A program made the translations under genes and the position numbers. A stretch of 64,000 bases of DNA from Bacillus manliponensis (GTDB lineage: Bacteria; Bacillota; Bacilli; Bacillales; Bacillaceae_G), in contig NZ_JOTN01000009.1 of the NCBI RefSeq assembly GCF_000712595.1, forward strand, positions 116,638 through 180,637, read 5' to 3'. Position 1 is the stretch's first letter. Each line of letters opens with the position of its first letter. The notes under the pieces are model-generated. The model made no database searches, was not told the origin of the DNA, and was given only the letters and a program-made list of their open reading frames with translations. Positions 16,958 to 24,589 of the stretch are shown in pieces.

Positions 16958-17922
16958 TAATATTTATCAGCAGTAGCCCCTAGAAAAGTAGCTCTTACCA
17001 TTGGTAATTCTAAATATTGTTGTAGTTCAGCTGGTGTTCCTGTTATGACGACACCAATAATTTCAAGGTTTTCAGCTGAAAGTTCTTTTTTATTTCCTTT
17101 TGTTATATTCGTAACAATGTTTTCTGTTAAATCTTGATAATATTTTTCCTCTTGAAGGTTGCGAAGTGTTTCTGTGAAAGAATCCGCCCCCCAGTTTCCA
17201 TCTTGTTGATTGTTATGATGAAAGCCTATTACGTCATCTCCTGAGATTGTATAGTCTTTACCAGTTTCTTTTGCTTCGTCATTAAAGTCTTTTATATTAG
17301 ATTGACTATAGGAATTAACCCAGTACCAAGAGAGGTGTTCATGAAAAGTAGATTGTACTTCTTTTACGTTATAACCTTTATCAAATGAAAGGGCTAATTC
17401 AATTACTTTGTCATCACCTATTTCAGCAACTAAGTTTTTATCATCAACTGTTACAGATGTAACACCAGGGTGGATAAACTCAGTAGCTCGTTTTCCGTTG
17501 TAATACATCGGTATACGTTTCGCCGTGACATCACCAGTTCCAGATGCACCAACAGCTGTTATAAGTTCGGAAGTTCCCCAAATTGAATATTTCTTTTCTT
17601 TCGGAACCCATGGAACAGGGATGCCACTTACCGTTTTATGAAATTCAGTTTTTGTAGTTGCAGAGAGTAGTGATTGATTGACAACTGTAGCTTGAACCTC
17701 AACATTTGCACCGTGAATACTGTACCACATAGCATCCGAACGCATTTCTTTATCGATCATCTTTTGCATAATGGAATTACCTACGAAATAAAAGGAAATG
17801 ATTACGAGTAAGCTGACAATTAAAGAAATAAAAGTGACCCGAATGTTGGAATTTCTTTTTGCTTTTTTTACTAAACCTTCAAATTCAAGGTCCTTTTTGA
17901 AAAAATCATCATCTTTTCCCAT
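16957..17922 (-). CDS. Anti-sigma factor with Sigma_reg_N/Sigma_reg_C domains
   Basis: A 321-residue protein with a short cytosolic N-terminus (FFKKDLEFEGLVKKAKRNSN), one membrane helix (VTFISLIVSLLVIISFYFVG) and a large extracytoplasmic domain. The KKD-F/LVKKAKR opening and the domain order match the sigma factor regulator family seen as the partner of ECF sigma factors in Bacillus. It would hold the sigma factor at the membrane and sense an outside signal with the C-terminal domain. AGGAGG lies seven bases before the ATG, and the gene overlaps the end of the sigma gene by 14 bases, so translation is coupled. The stop codon lies at the edge of a bcr1-like element. Confidence 0.85.
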   Translation of the reverse strand: MGKDDDFFKKDLEFEGLVKKAKRNSNIRVTFISLIVSLLVIISFYFVGNSIMQKMIDKEMRSDAMWYSIHGANVEVQATVVNQSLLSATTKTEFHKTVSGIPVPWVPKEKKYSIWGTSELITAVGASGTGDVTAKRIPMYYNGKRATEFIHPGVTSVTVDDKNLVAEIGDDKVIELALSFDKGYNVKEVQSTFHEHLSWYWVNSYSQSNIKDFNDEAKETGKDYTISGDDVIGFHHNNQQDGNWGADSFTETLRNLQEEKYYQDLTENIVTNITKGNKKELSAENLEIIGVVITGTPAELQQYLELPMVRATFLGATADKY

Positions 17923-18418
17923 TTTGAAACCTCCTATATTCTCTCATAAATTGCTTTCTTGCTCTTTGAATGATTGTCTTAACAGAATCGGCGTTTGTTT
18001 CATACAGAATAGCGATTTCAGACAGTTTTAAACCAACGCTATACTTCAAAATAAGTAATTGTGCATATTTAGGGTTAAGCCGATCGAGTATTTCATGTAT
18101 ATCGGCTTCTTCTTCTTTTTGAATGACGGCTTTCTCTGGGGTGAACTCCTCAAATAATTCCTTATAATTAAATTTTAATAAAATGTTTTGTTGCCGCGTC
18201 TGCTTTCGACATAAATCATAGTATCTGTTAACGGATACTCGAAATAGCCAATTCTCTACATTCTCGATGTTTGCAGAGTCGATATAAACTAAAAATTTGT
18301 AAGCTGTATCTTGGATGACATCCTCTGCATCTTGTACACTGGCTCCCATTCGTAGAAGATAAATCTTAACTTGCTCTAATTTTTGGTGCAATTTCTCGCC
18401 AAAGTTATATTCATCCAA
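17909..18418 (-). CDS. ECF-type RNA polymerase sigma factor
   Basis: A 169-residue sigma-70 family protein with region 2 (DAEDVIQDTAYKFLVYID and NVENWLFRVSVNRYYDLCRK) and region 4 (LNPKYAQLLILKYSVGLKLS then EIAILYETNADSVKTIIQRA). This is the two-domain ECF architecture, and the cognate anti-sigma gene overlaps it. The start is TTG at 18418, seven bases after AGGAGG. It is transcribed away from the PLA2-like gene across a 198-base divergent region. ECF pairs usually control themselves and neighbouring genes, so the adjacent secreted proteins and ABC transporter are likely targets; no canonical AAC/CGTC promoter pair is certain here. Confidence 0.88.
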   Translation of the reverse strand: MDEYNFGEKLHQKLEQVKIYLLRMGASVQDAEDVIQDTAYKFLVYIDSANIENVENWLFRVSVNRYYDLCRKQTRQQNILLKFNYKELFEEFTPEKAVIQKEEEADIHEILDRLNPKYAQLLILKYSVGLKLSEIAILYETNADSVKTIIQRARKQFMREYRRFQNGKR

Positions 18419-18542
18419 TTTAAGACCTCCTACTGTAAAGACGTATGTATATAGAAAAGGTAAACAAAATTTTTAAAAATTTCTTCTTTCATTATATAAA
18501 AATGGTGAGATGAGCGTTATGTATTTAAAAATATGTCAATAA

Positions 18543-18573
18543 GTTGTTATTTTTCGTGCTAGTTCTTCTATAT
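18543..18573 (+). promoter_or_regulatory. Promoter-like motif GTTGT-N17-CTTCTATAT (copy 2)
   Basis: GTTGT at 18543-18547 and CTTCTATAT at 18565-18573, the same 17-base spacing as at 13700 and 19440, 44 bases before the PLA2-like gene. AATAAGTTGT is shared with the copy at 19440. Confidence 0.45.
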
Positions 18574-18616
18574 ATAATGTCAGCTGACAACAATACAAAA
18601 CTAGGAGGTTACTTAT

Positions 18617-19378
18617 ATGTTAGTAGGAAATTATTTAGATCAATTAGAAATTAGTGAACTCGTTGAACACTTTGAAGGAAAGGTGAAGTTTCAAAATTTA
18701 ATTCGTGAAATGCAGCATCATGATGACTTTACCTTTGATAAAAGTAAGCTTGAAATCATTCAAGCAATTCAGTTTGATATGGTGAAAAATGAAGATGTAA
18801 TTTCGGCAAAAGTTTTATATTTTAAAGTAAGTGAAAATGTAAACATTCGCTATATTGTTCGTTATGTAAATGGAGATAAGGATACAACAAATGATTTCTT
18901 TATTGGTGAACTTTCTCATATAAGAGAAGAAGGCGAAGGACTTACAGTGATGAATTTTAACTCCAGACATGATACGTTTGTTTCATCATTTGAGAGTCAA
19001 TTATCAGAAGAGGCAATCGCTTTAGGTGCTGAAGGAGATAAAAAATCAGAGGAAGAATTTCCGTTTGATGAAAATTATTACCCTGGTATGCTTTTAAATA
19101 ATGAAGTAAGAGCTGAGAAGAAGTGGTATCAAGGCTGTTTACCTGGTGGATACATTTGGTGCGGAGATGATTGCGGTGGATCAGCTGCATGTTCATCAAG
19201 CGTTAGCGGTGTAAACGGTGTAGATGATTGTTGTAAAAAACATGACTGCTGCTATACGCAAAGAAAAGTATCGTACCCGAACTGCTATTGTGATCAAAGA
19301 TTATGTGATTGCTCTCAAGCTGCACCGTTTGCCTGGAATAAAGCGATTGTACAAAGCGCTATGTGTTTTGTTTGCTAA
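18617..19378 (+). CDS. Cysteine-rich protein with phospholipase A2-like C-terminal domain
   Basis: A 253-residue protein in two parts. Residues 1-170 are acidic and mixed alpha/beta with no signal peptide. Residues 172-253 start WYQGCLPGGYIWCGDDCGG and hold about 14 cysteines, including VDDCCKKHDCCY, which matches the DxCCxxHDxCY catalytic motif of secreted phospholipase A2 (catalytic His-Asp near residue 207), and CYCDQRLCDCSQ, like the second PLA2 helix with its Asp. PLA2 enzymes cut the sn-2 ester of phospholipids outside the cell with calcium. AGGAGGTTAC lies before the ATG. The long N-part may be an unusual leader or an inhibitory/immunity domain. It is divergent from the ECF pair and precedes a secreted protein and ABC transporter. 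Confidence 0.72.
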   Translation: MLVGNYLDQLEISELVEHFEGKVKFQNLIREMQHHDDFTFDKSKLEIIQAIQFDMVKNEDVISAKVLYFKVSENVNIRYIVRYVNGDKDTTNDFFIGELSHIREEGEGLTVMNFNSRHDTFVSSFESQLSEEAIALGAEGDKKSEEEFPFDENYYPGMLLNNEVRAEKKWYQGCLPGGYIWCGDDCGGSAACSSSVSGVNGVDDCCKKHDCCYTQRKVSYPNCYCDQRLCDCSQAAPFAWNKAIVQSAMCFVC

Positions 19379-19387
19379 ATTATGATG

Positions 19388-19419
19388 AAACCACTTGGTA
19401 TGACCAAGTGGTTTTTATT
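19388..19419 (+). terminator. Intrinsic terminator of the PLA2-like gene
   Basis: Perfect arms AAACCACTTGGT and ACCAAGTGGTTT (19388-19399, 19403-19414), then T residues. Confidence 0.88.
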
Positions 19420-19439
19420 TTGAATTTTTTTACAAATAA

Positions 19440-19470
19440 GTTGTGAATTTTAAAACTCACATTTCTTTAT
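19440..19470 (+). promoter_or_regulatory. Promoter-like motif GTTGT-N17-TTTCTTTAT (copy 3)
   Basis: GTTGT at 19440-19444 and TTTCTTTAT at 19462-19470, 79 bases before the small secreted protein gene; identical spacing to the two other copies. Confidence 0.45.
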
Positions 19471-19548
19471 AAAGTAAGAAAGGAATTAAAAGAACCTTTC
19501 ATCATTCGTTATAGGCCTATGCGAAAAAAACTTTTAGGAGGAAGGAAT

Positions 19549-19944
19549 ATGACTAATATTGTGAATCTGAAAAAAACAAATACATTTAAAGCTGTAATGG
19601 TAGGGGCATTAAGTTTAGGGATTTTAGCATCCGGGGCTTCAGCCGCAACTTCAACTGCTTATATTTCTACAGGGAAAAATTCTGCTGAGGGCGATACAAT
19701 CAATATTCATGATGGCTCATCACGAATGACTGTTACAAATAGTGGAGGAGGACCATACCAATTGATTGGACAAGCGAAAAAATATGTAGCGATTCTGCCT
19801 GATCCAACAGTTCATACAAGTTATGCTCGACCTGTAACTGAAGTGAAAACAAACTTCTCTCCAGCAAAATCTACTTATTATGCTGCTGCTTACACAGAAT
19901 ATAATACAACGTCGCTTTCTGGAGCTGTACGAATCACAGATTAA
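19549..19944 (+). CDS. Small secreted protein of unknown function, candidate exported effector
   Basis: A 131-residue protein with a clear Sec signal peptide (FKAVMVGALSLGILASGASA-A), leaving a mature chain of about 95 residues rich in Ser, Thr, Tyr, Ala and Gly and without cysteine. It starts at ATG 19549 behind AGGAGGAAGG; an in-frame codon at 19519 is less likely. Size, signal peptide and position just before a large membrane protein and an ABC transporter resemble lactococcin 972-type bacteriocin loci, but I do not see that family's Trp/Lys-rich mature sequence. It may be the exported product the transporter protects against, or a sensor. No function can be asserted. Confidence 0.75.
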   Translation: MTNIVNLKKTNTFKAVMVGALSLGILASGASAATSTAYISTGKNSAEGDTINIHDGSSRMTVTNSGGGPYQLIGQAKKYVAILPDPTVHTSYARPVTEVKTNFSPAKSTYYAAAYTEYNTTSLSGAVRITD

Positions 19945-19960
19945 TAGTAAACCTTTAAGA

Positions 19961-19991
19961 GACCTCCCTTTGTAGAAAAGGGAGGATCTTT
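19961..19991 (+). terminator. Weak terminator or attenuator between secreted protein and ABC genes
   Basis: Arms GACCTCCCTT and AAGGGAGGATC with an eight-base loop and only TCTTTCT after it. A leaky stop here would give more secreted protein than transporter mRNA. Confidence 0.5.
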
Positions 19992-20010
19992 CTAAAAAGG
20001 AGTTAAACGT

Positions 20011-22077
20011 ATGAACAAATATATAAATTCTATCGTATTCTTTTTTAAGCTAAATATGAGAAACCCTTTTTATCTCGTCTCTCTAATCATAATACTCTCT
20101 TACTTAGGAGTAATTGTTTATAGTTATTTAAGTTCGGAAATTACAAATCCGGGTAATATGCTACAGTTATCTTCCTTTTTCATTCAAGGTTATATGTTAA
20201 TCTTTATGTTTTTCGGATTTCACACCATTCATATAGAAACTAGCGATGTTTCTAAAGATTTGTTTTTAACAATCCGAAAAGGCTTCTACATTAAAATAGG
20301 AAGCAATATTTCCTTGATCGTAATCATGAACATTATGTTTTGTATGTTTGCAACACTTGTCATATATACAGTTTATCAATTCACTGGGTATCATTTCTCA
20401 GACCTTTATAAGAAATCAATGCTGTTTATCTTTATGTACTGGTTTCTTCCAGCTTTCATTAGCTCACTAATTGGGTTTGTAATTGGACTAACTGTTCATA
20501 AAAAATTTAGTCCAGCCTTTATCGTTGGGATATGGTTACTCATTTCACCGCTGAATATATACTTTAGTAACCAGCTATATAAATTATTAGGTATGGAACA
20601 TGTACCAGGCTTTATACATTTAGGTATTTCTGATCCCAAAATGTCCTACCATGCGTTTAGTGGTTTTACATTTACAGTAGAGGACGTAATGAATAAGGTT
20701 ATTTGGGTGATTACAATACTTGTAATCATTATTGTTATTTTACTTTTGAAAAGAAACAATGTGAAAAGCTTACTCATCATACTAAGTGTAACGGCTTTGC
20801 TTTTTAGTGCAATCCCGTTCTTTTTCCTCGATTCAAAGCCTAATCCAACTGATTTTCATAAGCGGAACATAGATGAACTTAACTATTATGCGTTAAACCG
20901 ATATGAGAAACCAAGAGCCGAGATGGATTATACAATTAAAAAATATGAAATTGATCTTGCTATTGAAAAACAACTGAAAGCATCCGTGCACATTCAATTT
21001 ACTGAACATGAAAAAGGGAAAAAGAGCTTCTCACTTTATCATGGTTTTCGCGTAACAAGTATAGAAGATGAAGAAGGAAATGCTATAAATTATAAGCAAT
21101 ATGGTGATTTTTTAGATGTAGATTTACATATGCCAACAAAGGAAGTTTATCTTCAATATAGTGGTACGTCATCACCATATATGGATGCCAATCAATCTTT
21201 TGCATATCTTCCTTATTATTTCGCATGGATCCCGTTAAAAACTGAGCATCCATCTATGAGATATATGTATAATTCCAATCATCGATTACCTGCTCAGCCG
21301 AATGATTTGATCCAATATACTTTAAAGTTTAATGGATCTAAAAATATCGTGACCAACTTGAAAAAAGTAGAAGAAGGTACATATATCGGTGTAACGAACG
21401 CTGGTGTTTCCTTCATGTATGGAGAATTAAAAACAAAGAAAATCGGGGGATATAACATTACATATCCGGTTACATGGGAAAACAGCATGATAACTGTTGA
21501 CTCGTATTTAGCGCAAATTGAAGCGTCGTTTTCTTCCATAAAAGACGTATTTCAATTGGAAGATTCTCAGTTACTTCCGCAAAATATTTTATTTATACCT
21601 GCAGTAGGAGCAAACGATACATTAGCATCAGAAACGATGTGGCTTCAAGAGAAAGAACAACTCATTATTTTAATTAACCCTTATGAACTTCAAAATGAAG
21701 AGACTTTTAAATATAAAGAACCTTTCATTTCTTATCAAATGATTGGGGCTCTTTTATGGAAAAATAACCGAATTGTTCATGAAAACGAAGATGTACCTGT
21801 TTTGTTTAATTCTTTAGCAGGTGCGTATATCAATAAAAAGCTAGGAATTTCAAGTTCAACAGTTTCAGAGGCAGAATATTGGACTAAGGAAATTTCACAA
21901 AAGACAAAGAATGAAAAGCATAAACAAATTATTGAAGATGCTCATGTATTTGTATCCAATGCTCCAGCTGAAGTAGTTGAAGAGTTTTTACTGAAATGGA
22001 GTCATATATTAAACGATCCAAATGTAGATTGGGGTGCTGTAGAGAATTTATTAAATGTTTATACGAAGGAGGGATAA
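20011..22077 (+). CDS. ABC-2 type permease fused to an M1-peptidase-like ectodomain
   Basis: A 688-residue protein. Residues 1-280 contain about seven membrane helices in two groups (YLVSLIIILSYLGVIVYSYL; LIFMFFGFHTIHIETSD; VIWVITILVIIIVILLL), typical of ABC-2 permeases. Residues 290-688 are hydrophilic; the beta-rich start (IEKQLKASVHIQFTEHEKG) and the following layout recall the ABC permease/M1 aminopeptidase fusions of Firmicutes, but no HExxH zinc motif is present, so the domain should be catalytically dead. Such proteins act in transport or immunity at the membrane. AAGGAGTTAAA precedes the ATG. The ATPase starts two bases after its stop. Confidence 0.75.
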   Translation: MNKYINSIVFFFKLNMRNPFYLVSLIIILSYLGVIVYSYLSSEITNPGNMLQLSSFFIQGYMLIFMFFGFHTIHIETSDVSKDLFLTIRKGFYIKIGSNISLIVIMNIMFCMFATLVIYTVYQFTGYHFSDLYKKSMLFIFMYWFLPAFISSLIGFVIGLTVHKKFSPAFIVGIWLLISPLNIYFSNQLYKLLGMEHVPGFIHLGISDPKMSYHAFSGFTFTVEDVMNKVIWVITILVIIIVILLLKRNNVKSLLIILSVTALLFSAIPFFFLDSKPNPTDFHKRNIDELNYYALNRYEKPRAEMDYTIKKYEIDLAIEKQLKASVHIQFTEHEKGKKSFSLYHGFRVTSIEDEEGNAINYKQYGDFLDVDLHMPTKEVYLQYSGTSSPYMDANQSFAYLPYYFAWIPLKTEHPSMRYMYNSNHRLPAQPNDLIQYTLKFNGSKNIVTNLKKVEEGTYIGVTNAGVSFMYGELKTKKIGGYNITYPVTWENSMITVDSYLAQIEASFSSIKDVFQLEDSQLLPQNILFIPAVGANDTLASETMWLQEKEQLIILINPYELQNEETFKYKEPFISYQMIGALLWKNNRIVHENEDVPVLFNSLAGAYINKKLGISSSTVSEAEYWTKEISQKTKNEKHKQIIEDAHVFVSNAPAEVVEEFLLKWSHILNDPNVDWGAVENLLNVYTKEG

Positions 22078-22079
22078 TC

Positions 22080-22967
22080 ATGATAGCTGTGAAACATATA
22101 AGCAAATTTTATAAAAATAAAAAAGTACTACAGGATGTATCTCTTCATATTGAAGGAGTTTATGGTCTTGTTGGACCAAATGGAGCTGGAAAGACAACCT
22201 TGATGAGAGCGTTAGCTGGCTTAATTCCGGTGAACGAAGGGTCGGTTACGATTGACGATATAAATAATATTTCAACAAATGATGTTAAAGATAGTATTGC
22301 ATATTTACCGCAAGATTTTACAATTTATCCGAGATCCACTGTAGATGAATGTTTACATCATATTGCAGTTTTGAAAGGGATAAAAGATAAACAAATACGA
22401 AGAGACAGAGTTGATACTGTCTTACAGCAAGTCAATTTACAACATGTTAGAAATGTAAAAGTGAAGAACTTATCGGGCGGAATGAGAAAACGCGTAGGAA
22501 TTGCTCAAATGTTTCTAACAGAACCTAGCATTCTTATTATAGACGAACCAACAGCGGGATTAGATATTTCTGAACGCATTCGGTTTCGAAATTTACTTCG
22601 AGAGCTGTCTAAAAACAAGACAATTATTATCTCCTCGCATATTGTGGAAGATGTCGAATTTCTATGTACAAAGATTGGTGTTTTACAAAATGGAATTGTG
22701 TTGCAAGAAGGAGCGCCATCTCATATTGCACAACTTGCTAAAGGATTCGTGTGGGAATTTACAATACATAGAGATAAGCTTGCTGAAGTACTTAAAATAT
22801 ACACAGTAATTCATATGAAAGAAGAAGATCACGATTATGTAAGGGTAAAAGTGTTAGCGAAAACAAAACCTTTTAACGCAAAACCGTCAGAACCAACTTT
22901 ACTAGATGGTTATTTATCACTAATCCATAGCGAAGGAAAGAGTGAGGAAATTCATGGAGCAATTTAA
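22080..22967 (+). CDS. ABC transporter ATP-binding protein
   Basis: A 295-residue ATPase with Walker A GPNGAGKTT (about 32-40), Q-loop YLPQDF, signature LSGGMRKRVG (about 130), Walker B ILIIDEPTAGLD (about 151) and the switch His in SSHIVEDVEFLC. The C-terminal 80 residues carry no recognised domain. It is of the drug/bacteriocin export and immunity subgroup (CcmA/YxlF-like). ATG 22080 follows AAGGAGGG; a longer in-frame reading from 21996 lies inside the upstream gene. It powers the two permeases on either side. Confidence 0.92.
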   Translation: MIAVKHISKFYKNKKVLQDVSLHIEGVYGLVGPNGAGKTTLMRALAGLIPVNEGSVTIDDINNISTNDVKDSIAYLPQDFTIYPRSTVDECLHHIAVLKGIKDKQIRRDRVDTVLQQVNLQHVRNVKVKNLSGGMRKRVGIAQMFLTEPSILIIDEPTAGLDISERIRFRNLLRELSKNKTIIISSHIVEDVEFLCTKIGVLQNGIVLQEGAPSHIAQLAKGFVWEFTIHRDKLAEVLKIYTVIHMKEEDHDYVRVKVLAKTKPFNAKPSEPTLLDGYLSLIHSEGKSEEIHGAI

Positions 22968-23583
22968 GTTTGAAGTTAGAAATATGGGGATACACTTTTA
23001 CATTCCAATCGTGATATGTTTTGCTGTACTAATTGTCTTAATCACCTTGCCACAGGAAACGTATATTTTGCAGCAGTTTGTAGTCATTCAAACGTTTATC
23101 ATTCCACTGTCAGCATGGTGTACAGCTTTTCTTGTTTACGAGTTATATCATCACCATGCAGAGGAGGTTTTAATAAAGCTGTATTCGAAGAAACTCATAC
23201 AAAATTATATAAAGGTAATAACGATCTTTCTACTCATCATTACGATTTTATCTACCGTGCTAGGAGTGAAATCTGAGGCGTTACATCCTATGAATCTAGG
23301 CTTACTGCTTGTGAGTCAAACACTTATATTCTCTTCAATTAGCTTATTTTTAGCAGTGTATTTTAAAAATGTTGAAACGTCTTTAATGCTTGTTATTATG
23401 TATGTAGCAACAGAACTCATCACAATGGGAGAACTTATGCCATGGCCTCACCTGTTTTACTTTAATCCAAATGTACAATTGGAAGATGTATTAGCATATG
23501 GCATTGTTAGTATTGTTAGCTCAGTTATATTTATAATGGCATCTCATTCGGTTGTGAAAACGGTTGAGAGGAGTGTCATATAA
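22954..23583 (+). CDS. ABC transporter permease subunit
   Basis: About 209 residues with six membrane helices (IPIVICFAVLIVLITLP, FVVIQTFIIPLSAWCTAFLV, VITIFLLIITILSTVLGV and others), an ABC-2 type membrane protein of the length of a half transporter. It overlaps the ATPase gene by 14 bases, so the two are translationally coupled. ATG 22954 has GAGGAAA five bases upstream; GTG 22942 is an alternative. It probably forms the transport channel with the fused permease at 20011. Confidence 0.82.
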   Translation: MEQFKFEVRNMGIHFYIPIVICFAVLIVLITLPQETYILQQFVVIQTFIIPLSAWCTAFLVYELYHHHAEEVLIKLYSKKLIQNYIKVITIFLLIITILSTVLGVKSEALHPMNLGLLLVSQTLIFSSISLFLAVYFKNVETSLMLVIMYVATELITMGELMPWPHLFYFNPNVQLEDVLAYGIVSIVSSVIFIMASHSVVKTVERSVI

Positions 23584-23623
23584 ATGTAGGTTCCAATTTA
23601 GGAGTAAGCAGAGTAATACTACT

Positions 23624-23685
23624 AACTTCACTCAGTGGAGGGGCTCCATCCCCCACTGAGTGTCAGCTCGTTAATGCGGGATAAA
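23624..23685 (-). repeat. bcr1-like element, short subtype, eroded (copy 3)
   Basis: Inverted relative to copy 2: ATAAA (23681-23685) then GCGGG and the paired CACTCAGTGG arms, ending AACTTCACTCAG at 23624. The outer end has lost the expected AAAGTGA and its TTTAT. Confidence 0.72.
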
Positions 23686-23694
23686 CTATAGAAT

Positions 23695-23737
23695 AAAAAA
23701 AGATCTCTACTAATATTAGTAGAGATCTTTTTTTATG
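23695..23737 (+). terminator. Intrinsic terminator of the ABC operon
   Basis: A perfect palindrome with 20-base arms centred between 23714 and 23715 (core AGATCTCTACTAAT), ending in T. The 306-base interval up to the yflT-like gene holds only this, the eroded repeat and a sigma-B promoter. Confidence 0.85.
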
Positions 23738-23819
23738 TTCTATACTTCTATTCTAAAAGAAAACGTACATATTGAAGTCTAGTAGAATCACAACAAAATG
23801 AAAAAAATCATAAAAATAT

Positions 23820-23845
23820 GTTTAATCTTCTGGTATCCCGTGTAT
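23820..23845 (+). promoter_or_regulatory. Sigma-B promoter of the yflT-like gene
   Basis: GTTTAA (23820-23825), 14 bases, GTGTAT (23840-23845); close to the sigma-B consensus GTTTAA-N12-14-GGGTAT. It lies 45 bases before the gene. Confidence 0.75.
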
Positions 23846-23889
23846 TACATATACTATAACAAATAAATTTATAGAGGAGGAAATTAGAA

Positions 23890-24267
23890 ATGAAGACAAA
23901 CTATATGAAACCTGCTGTATATGAATTTATGTTAGAAAAGGAAGTGCTGGCTGCTGTGAATAATTTAGAAGTAAGAGGAGTCGCGCAAGAAGATATATAT
24001 GTATTAACACATGAAAAAGGTAGAACAGATGAAATCGCAGATCAAGCGGATATTAATACAATTGGAGTAAGAGAGGAAGGAATGGGAACAACCATTATGA
24101 ATCTCTTCAAAAGTACAGGCGATCAATTAAGAAGTAAGATGGAGGAGATAGGACTTTCAGAAGACGAAGCAAGTATATATGAGGAAAAGTTAGATCAAGG
24201 AAAAATATTATTATTCATTACAGATAGAGAAAGAGTACATGGTTGGTTACAAGATAGAAGAGTGTAA
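23890..24267 (+). CDS. General stress protein, YflT family
   Basis: A 125-residue soluble protein of the heat-induced stress protein YflT family. The fold starts with YEFMLEKEVLAAVNNLEVRG and continues with EDIYVLTHEKGRTDEIADQA; these match the family's strand-helix pattern of one pseudo-dimeric flavin-like half. A biochemical function is not known. AGAGGAGG lies ten bases before the ATG and a sigma-B promoter lies upstream, which fits membership in the sigma-B regulon whose genes follow. Confidence 0.85.
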   Translation: MKTNYMKPAVYEFMLEKEVLAAVNNLEVRGVAQEDIYVLTHEKGRTDEIADQADINTIGVREEGMGTTIMNLFKSTGDQLRSKMEEIGLSEDEASIYEEKLDQGKILLFITDRERVHGWLQDRRV

Positions 24268-24311
24268 CACTTAGTTTTTGAATATTTAATTCATTTTAAA
24301 GGAGTGATAAA

Positions 24312-24518
24312 GTGAACAGCGGTGAAAAAGGTTTTAAAGAAAGAATGGTAGGATTAAAAGAACAGAAAAGGGGAGAAGTGAAAGAAAAAGTAGGAGAATT
24401 GACGAATAATAAAACATTGCAAAAGGAAGGGAAATTGGAGAAAGCGAAAGGATTGATAAAAGAAGGCGTTGGAAAAATGAAAGAAAAATTGGAAGAAGAA
24501 AAGGAAAAGCGGAAATAA
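24312..24518 (+). CDS. CsbD family stress protein
   Basis: A 68-residue, very charged helical protein of the CsbD family. The repeats KEKVGELTNNKTLQKEGKLE and KAKGLIKEGVGKMKEKLEEE give the KxxGxxxxxxxLxxEG pattern typical of CsbD. These proteins accumulate under sigma-B control; their molecular role is unknown. The start is GTG at 24312 behind AAAGGAGTG. It lies 44 bases after the yflT-like gene and is likely cotranscribed from the same sigma-B promoter. Confidence 0.88.
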   Translation: MNSGEKGFKERMVGLKEQKRGEVKEKVGELTNNKTLQKEGKLEKAKGLIKEGVGKMKEKLEEEKEKRK

Positions 24519-24524
24519 AGATGA

Positions 24525-24563
24525 GGATTGAGCCTTAGATTGCATATCTAAGGCTCAATCCTA
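24525..24563. terminator. Perfect 17-base hairpin between csbD-like and glsB-like genes
   Basis: Arms AGGATTGAGCCTTAGAT (24525-24541) and its exact complement (24547-24563) with loop TGCAT. There is no T run, so it may be an RNA stabiliser or processing site rather than a full terminator. Confidence 0.55.
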
Positions 24564-24589
24564 TATAGGATAAATTGGAGGGAATACAT

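Noticed and set aside
18617-19378. Halocin C8-type bacteriocin precursor
   Set aside because: The long N-part plus Cys-rich end is similar in layout, but DxCCxxHDxCY is a PLA2 signature; the halocin comparison is kept only as an analogy.
19549-19944. Lactococcin 972 family bacteriocin
   Set aside because: Gene context is alike, but the mature sequence does not show the family's pattern well enough for a call.
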